Origin: Anaerolineae bacterium
GTDB lineage: Bacteria; Chloroflexota; Anaerolineae; 4572-78; J111
Direction of reading: 5' to 3'
Assembly (NCBI GenBank): GCA_023151115.1
Contig: JAKLJP010000019.1
Location: 62,001-126,000 of the forward strand
Length of the DNA: 64,000 nucleotides
Part shown: in pieces, positions 60,307 through 64,000 of the stretch
Layout of the letters: every line of letters starts with the position of its first letter
Numbering within the stretch: the stretch's first letter is position 1
Position numbers and translations under genes: made by a program
Notes under the pieces: model-generated
Database searches by the model: none
Told to the model about the DNA's origin: nothing
The model's input: only the letters and a program-made list of their open reading frames with translations

Positions 60307-61248
60307 CTAGTAATTCACCCTCAAATCCATATCCTTATAAAGGTAAGCCACTTCCTCTTCGTAACCATTGAAAGGCAGGGTATCGCGCCGGCCAAACTCA
60401 CCGATACGGCGCTCGCTGGCCTGCGACCAGCGCGGGTGATCTACCATGGGATTGACGTTGGCGTAAAAGCCGTACTCGTTGGGCGCAGCCGCCATCCACA
60501 GTGAAGTCGGCTGTTCGGCCACCAGCTCAATTTTGACGATAGACTTAATGCTCTTGAAGCCGTACTTCCACGGCACCACCAGGCGAATCGGTGCGCCGTT
60601 CTGCGGCAGCAGTTCCTTGCCGTACAACCCGGTGGACAAAATCGCCAAATCATTCATGGCTTCATCCAGGCGCAGCCCTTCAGCGTAGGGCCAGGTATAC
60701 CAGGCCCCGTTTTGGCCGGGCATCTGCTCTGGATCGTACAAAGTTTCAAAACGAACATACTTGGCCTGAGAGGTTGGTTCAACTTCTTTCAACAGTTCGG
60801 CCAGGGGCAAGCCCAGCCAGGGGATGACCATAGACCAAGCTTCAACGCAGCGCAGGCGATAGATGCGCTCCTGCTGGGTAAATTTTTTAAGGATGTCTTC
60901 AAAGCCGTAGGTCAGTGGCTTGTTGACCAGCCCGCCGACCTCAACCGTCCAGGGCGAAGTTTTAAACTCTTTCGCCATCGAAGCGACAGCCTCTTTGCTG
61001 GTCGAGAACTCGTAAAAATTGTTGTAATTGGTGACCGATTCAAAAGGCGTCAGTGCGTCGCCCAACTCGTCGGTGGTGGCGCTGACTTTTAGGTCTGCGG
61101 ATGTATCCTCTTTCACCGCGCCACCTTGTGTACCACACGCAGCTAACAACGCCGAACTGGCGGCCAAGGCTCCAATCCCAACCATAAATTTGCGCCGGGA
61201 TAGATAGATATGCTCTGGGGTAATTTCAGATGAACGAATTTTAATCAT
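60307..61248 (-). CDS. msrP: MsrP molybdopterin methionine-sulfoxide reductase subunit
   Basis: 313 residues. Twin-arginine motif SRRKFM near residue 18, then a hydrophobic stretch ending LLAACG; a lipoprotein-type Cys is possible. The mature protein shows the MsrP/YedY molybdopterin fold, with the molybdenum ligand Cys in [15 protein letters not shown] and later [18 protein letters not shown]. It reduces oxidised methionines in exported proteins with electrons from MsrQ. AGGAGGT precedes ATG 61248. No MoCo biosynthesis gene is in the window. Confidence 0.94.
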   Translation of the reverse strand: MIKIRSSEITPEHIYLSRRKFMVGIGALAASSALLAACGTQGGAVKEDTSADLKVSATTDELGDALTPFESVTNYNNFYEFSTSKEAVASMAKEFKTSPWTVEVGGLVNKPLTYGFEDILKKFTQQERIYRLRCVEAWSMVIPWLGLPLAELLKEVEPTSQAKYVRFETLYDPEQMPGQNGAWYTWPYAEGLRLDEAMNDLAILSTGLYGKELLPQNGAPIRLVVPWKYGFKSIKSIVKIELVAEQPTSLWMAAAPNEYGFYANVNPMVDHPRWSQASERRIGEFGRRDTLPFNGYEEEVAYLYKDMDLRVNY

Positions 61249-61306
61249 AATACCTCCTGATACCAGAATAGTCTAGCATACTGAACTTTCATTACATTTT
61301 AAGAAA

Positions 61307-61370
61307 GGAGATTGGAGATTGGAGATTAAAAATAATCTCCAATCTCCAATCTCTAATCTCCAATCTCTAG
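61307..61370. repeat. Hairpin of GGAGATT heptamers
   Basis: Three tandem GGAGATT units (61307-61327) face at least 20 complementary bases (61334-61353) and further AATCTCC-type units to about 61368. Exact pairing over 20 bp with a 6-base loop. Confidence 0.8.
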
Positions 61371-61496
61371 CCTGACGATAAGCCAACTTTCTTACCAAAT
61401 TATTAAGTGGCCCAAATTGGCAACAACTTCCAAAATTGGTATCATGCCGCTGATAGTTGTATAAACTTGAGAAGCAGATAACTTACCCGTGTAATG

Positions 61497-61546
61497 AGAT
61501 TAGAGATTGGAGATTCAGATTAATAATCTCCCCTCTCTAATCTCTC
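61497..61546. repeat. Second GGAGATT-type hairpin
   Basis: AGATTAGAGATTGGAGATT (61497-61515) faces AATCTC and TCTCTAATCTCT (about 61525-61546). It is a degenerate relative of the hairpin 190 bases upstream and lies just before the LysM gene. Confidence 0.65.
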
Positions 61547-61569
61547 TTTGTTAGCTCTGGAGCCGGTTA

Positions 61570-62463
61570 ATGTTTCAGCCAAAAAAACAGCACAGCGTGG
61601 TGGGGGTCATCGTCCGCATCACTTTGATGGCGCTGCTGGTTTTTTCTTTCATTGCCATTGTCATCATCACCGCCATCACCTTGCTCACCGGCGACACGCT
61701 GGCGGGCAATCCGGCGGCTATTTTTGGCGACACCCCCCGTCCTCAACCCGGCCCAACCCCAACCATTGCCCCGTTGGCGGCGGTCACCCCCGGTCCGGTT
61801 GAGTTGACCCCCTTTCGCAGCGTAGCCCTGGGCTTTACCGCCGATTATCCCGCCGGCTGGCGCAAAAAGGAAACCGCGCTGCGGGTCGTCTTTGCCCCCA
61901 CCGTAGCCGGGCTTGAACCGGGCCAGTTGGCCGAACCGTCCCTGTGGGTCGGCATTCCCGCCGACGGCAGCTTTGAACCGGCTCAAATTCTTGCCAATAT
62001 TTTAGCCGACTTTCCAGCCAATACCAAACGCTCCAGTGAGGGTATGGCTACGGTCGCCGGAAACTCCTGGACGATGACAGATTTATCGTTTGAAGATGTG
62101 GCGGCCGGTCAGCCGGGCTTGGCCAGGGTGGCCACAGCCAGCCACAACGAGGTCGGCTACTTTGTGGTGGCCGTGGCTTCAGCAGAACAGTGGCCGGCTG
62201 CCAAAGCGGTGTTTCAAGCCCTGCTCAACAGTTTCCGCTTTACCCAGGAAGCCGTCATCCGGCCCACCGACGCCAGCCCGCCGCCCACCCCCACCCCCAG
62301 CCCCACCCCACGCGTCTACATTGTCCAATCCGGCGACACCCTGGGCGGCATTGCCTTGCAGTTCGGCGTCACCATCGAGGCGCTGGTCACTCGCAACGGT
62401 CTGGAAGATGAGCGATTCATTCGCAGCGGGCAGAAGTTGATTATTCCGAATAAGAGAAAGTAA
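61570..62463 (+). CDS. Membrane-anchored protein with C-terminal LysM domain
   Basis: 297 residues. N-terminal membrane helix (about 10-42), Pro/Thr linker, a globular domain (about 75-230; VALGFTADYPAGWRKKE, LWVGIPADGSFEPAQILANI, SWTMTDLSFEDVAAG) resembling PsbP/MOG1-like folds seen in Chloroflexota proteins, a second PTPTPSPTP linker, then LysM (VYIVQSGDTLGGIALQFGVT, ENLxx-like VTRNGLED, QKLIIPN). LysM binds peptidoglycan-type glycan, so the protein bridges membrane and cell wall. I chose ATG 61570 for the immediate hydrophobic start. Confidence 0.88.
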   Translation: MFQPKKQHSVVGVIVRITLMALLVFSFIAIVIITAITLLTGDTLAGNPAAIFGDTPRPQPGPTPTIAPLAAVTPGPVELTPFRSVALGFTADYPAGWRKKETALRVVFAPTVAGLEPGQLAEPSLWVGIPADGSFEPAQILANILADFPANTKRSSEGMATVAGNSWTMTDLSFEDVAAGQPGLARVATASHNEVGYFVVAVASAEQWPAAKAVFQALLNSFRFTQEAVIRPTDASPPPTPTPSPTPRVYIVQSGDTLGGIALQFGVTIEALVTRNGLEDERFIRSGQKLIIPNKRK

Positions 62464-62520
62464 GGGCTGGAGGATTGGAAGGCTGGAAGGTTGGTAAAAA
62501 TCCAGCCTTCCAGCCTTCCA
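62464..62520. repeat. Hairpin of GGAAGGC/GGATTGG words
   Basis: GGAAGGCTGGA (62477-62487) pairs exactly with TCCAGCCTTCC (62501-62511). It is a close relative of the hairpin at 5651-5708 and lies between the LysM and HAD genes, starting at the LysM stop. Confidence 0.7.
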
Positions 62521-62531
62521 TTAAATTATTA

Positions 62532-63269
62532 ATGAACCACCCTATTCAACCTGGAATTAAAGCAGTTCTTTTTGATTGGGATATGACCCTGGGCGCGGCG
62601 CTGGGCAATATCTCTTCGGTGGAGCGGACAGCGGCGCTGCTGCGGCAGGTCGGGTTAAACTATTCTATCGAAGCCATCGAGTCCGCCAGAACGCAGCGCC
62701 AGGCCCGCATCGAACAGGGGCAGTTACCCGGCCCTCTGGCCCCTCAAACCAAAGATGGCTTGATTGTTTACTACCAGCAGCTTTTGGCGCTCTTGGATCA
62801 CCCGCAGCCATCGGCTGACTTGGGGGAGCAGGTTTATAATGCCTACGCTCATCTGCCCTTTGTTTTTTACCCGGACACCCTGCCCACTTTTCGCGCGCTG
62901 GTGGCGCAAGGCGTCCACCTGGGTATTATCACCAATCACTCGCCCGCCATCAGGCCGGTCATCGAAGCGGAACTGGGCGTCTTTGTCGCCCCGGGAGCTA
63001 TTCTCATCAGCGGCGAGATAAATCTCTACAAACCCGAACCGGCTATTTTTAGACAAGCAGCAGCCCAACTTCAGACTCCCATTGGGCATTGTTTATACGT
63101 GGGCGACAATCTGGAAGTGGACGCCCTCGGCGCGGTTGGCGCCGGGTACGGTCTCGGCCTGTGGTGCGACCGTTCCGCCCAGCCCCCACCGAAAAATCTA
63201 CCAGATGGAGTTCACCGCATCACCGATTTGGAGCAGGTCATCCCTTATGTAGTAGACGGTAGACAGTAG
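62532..63269 (+). CDS. HAD-family hydrolase (phosphatase)
   Basis: The frame is open from 62475, but its first codons translate the hairpin; ATG 62532 begins MNHPIQPGIKAVLFDWDMTLG, which I chose (245 residues). Motif I DWDMT (nucleophile and acid Asp), motif II ITNHS, motif III Lys in YKPEPAIF, motif IV VGDNLEVDALGAVGAG. The helical cap between I and II is about 90 residues, as in HAD subfamily I (phosphoglycolate-phosphatase-like). The substrate is not determinable. It is followed by a GACGCAAGACG hairpin. Confidence 0.92.
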   Translation: MNHPIQPGIKAVLFDWDMTLGAALGNISSVERTAALLRQVGLNYSIEAIESARTQRQARIEQGQLPGPLAPQTKDGLIVYYQQLLALLDHPQPSADLGEQVYNAYAHLPFVFYPDTLPTFRALVAQGVHLGIITNHSPAIRPVIEAELGVFVAPGAILISGEINLYKPEPAIFRQAAAQLQTPIGHCLYVGDNLEVDALGAVGAGYGLGLWCDRSAQPPPKNLPDGVHRITDLEQVIPYVVDGRQ

Positions 63270-63313
63270 ACGGGAAAAAGCTGATGAGGCCATTCCAAGA
63301 CCCAAATCGGTCA

Positions 63314-63360
63314 ATCCGTCTTGCGTCACGCAAACGGAACACGCAAGACGCAAGACGGAT
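63314..63360. repeat. GACGCAAGACG hairpin repeat, copy 2
   Basis: ATCCGTCTTGCGTC (63314-63327) pairs exactly with GACGCAAGACGGAT (63347-63360). The loop shares ACGGAACACGC with the copy at 5846-5893. Confidence 0.75.
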
Positions 63361-63388
63361 TAAATAACTAACCGTTGAAAGAACCACC

Positions 63389-64000
63389 ATGCCTTCCGCA
63401 AAAACCGCTTTCACCCAAGAGTTGGACCGGCCCGACGCGCAGCTTAACCTGGCGCGAGCGGCCCTGCTGATTGCCGAACATATCAATCAAGTCTCCAACC
63501 TTACCTCCCCTTACCTGGCCCGGATCGACGACATGGCCGAGCAGGTTCGGCCCGCCCTCGGCCTGGCCTCAACCGCTGAGGAAAAAGTCACGGCGCTGAC
63601 CCATTACCTGTTCCGCGAATTAGGATTTCACGGCAACAGCGAAAATTACTACGACCCCGACAACTCGTTTCTCAACCGGGTTCTGGAGCGGCGCACAGGC
63701 ATCCCTATAACTTTGAGTGTGATTTGTCTGGAAGTCGGCTGGCGGCTGGGGTTGCCCCTGGCCGGCCTGGGCTTGCCGGGACACTTTATTGTCGGCTACG
63801 GCCTGCCGGAAGCACCCATCTATCTCGACCCTTTCAACCGAGGCGTCCGCTTGAGCGAGAACGACTGCCTGGCCTTGTGCCGCGTGCCCACTTCGCAGCG
63901 GCTGGCTTTCCGAGAACAGTTCTTAGCGCCGGCCTCCAAAAAAGCCATTTTATTCCGCATGCTCCTGAATCTGAAGCAGATTTATCTCAAACAGGAACGC
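63389..64000 (+). CDS. SirB1-type transglutaminase-like protein, 3' end outside the window
   Basis: 204 codons are open from ATG 63389 to the window edge with no stop. The sequence fits the SirB1 family: TAEEKVTALTHYLFRELGF, YDPDNSFLNRVLERRTGIP, TLSVICLEVGWRLGLPLAG, the conserved GLPGHFIVGY, and YLDPFNRG. The family is a transglutaminase-core fold usually followed by TPR repeats, which would lie beyond the edge. Cys (VIC), His (PGHF) and Asp (LDPF) may form the triad; enzymatic activity of the family is not established. The sequence is co-directional with the HAD gene. Confidence 0.9.
   Translation, partial: MPSAKTAFTQELDRPDAQLNLARAALLIAEHINQVSNLTSPYLARIDDMAEQVRPALGLASTAEEKVTALTHYLFRELGFHGNSENYYDPDNSFLNRVLERRTGIPITLSVICLEVGWRLGLPLAGLGLPGHFIVGYGLPEAPIYLDPFNRGVRLSENDCLALCRVPTSQRLAFREQFLAPASKKAILFRMLLNLKQIYLKQER

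Larger units (their letters stand above)
61249..61569. other. Intergenic region with two GGAGATT hairpins
   Basis: 321 bases, divergent promoter region of msrP and the LysM gene. It contains the hairpins at 61307-61370 and 61497-61546; no gene is supported. Confidence 0.6.

Overview
The window looks like a chromosomal segment of a Chloroflexota bacterium, probably Anaerolineae-like. This is inferred from gene style, not from any marker-gene search. The indicators are many GAF-rich signalling proteins, PT-rich surface proteins, a 'baseplate J-like' membrane protein next to ruvX, mid-range GC, and many intergenic hairpins built from short tandem words. I saw no rRNA, tRNA, CRISPR array, phage module or complete insertion sequence.

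Layout. 1-4.2 kb: a LysM-like secreted protein whose signal peptide looks frameshifted, a DUF4160 remnant beside a DUF2442 gene, and an ECF sigma factor with a membrane anti-sigma factor carrying a PQQ-type beta-propeller. 4.3-9.0 kb: a methyltransferase fragment, an intact methyltransferase and a large hybrid histidine kinase. 9.2-16.6 kb: surface and membrane proteins (PA14/PT-rich/lamin-tail protein, BNR propeller), then a three-gene group with a Trypco1 (CU044_2847-type) protein and a proline-rich four-helix membrane protein.

17.0-50.3 kb is the striking part: about 33 kb of same-strand, tightly spaced signalling genes. It holds a REC-GAF4-HisKA_3 kinase with its NarL-type regulator, closed by a terminator; a receiver protein without DNA-binding domain; seven large GAF/PAS/dCache/HAMP/V4R sensors of which six have no kinase; three NMT1/THI5-like substrate-binding lipoproteins without any transporter genes; a threonine-synthase-like PLP enzyme fused to two receiver domains; and a stand-alone receiver. 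My inference is that the lipoproteins and sensors form one ligand-sensing array whose phosphoryl groups reach the receivers, including those on the PLP enzyme.

50.4-58.4 kb: an FHA protein, an RsbW-like ATPase, ruvX, the baseplate-J-like protein, an FtsA/PilM-like ATPase, a RelE/ParE-type toxin-antitoxin pair and alaS. 58.6-64.0 kb: a two-helix potassium channel, msrQ and msrP for periplasmic methionine sulfoxide repair, a LysM protein, a HAD hydrolase and a SirB1-type protein that runs off the end.

Intergenic DNA is rich in repeats: a MITE-like family (two copies with apparent target-site duplications), hairpins made of tandem 7-mers, a 'GACGCAAGACG' hairpin family, a 39-bp near-perfect palindrome and a branched-fold element.
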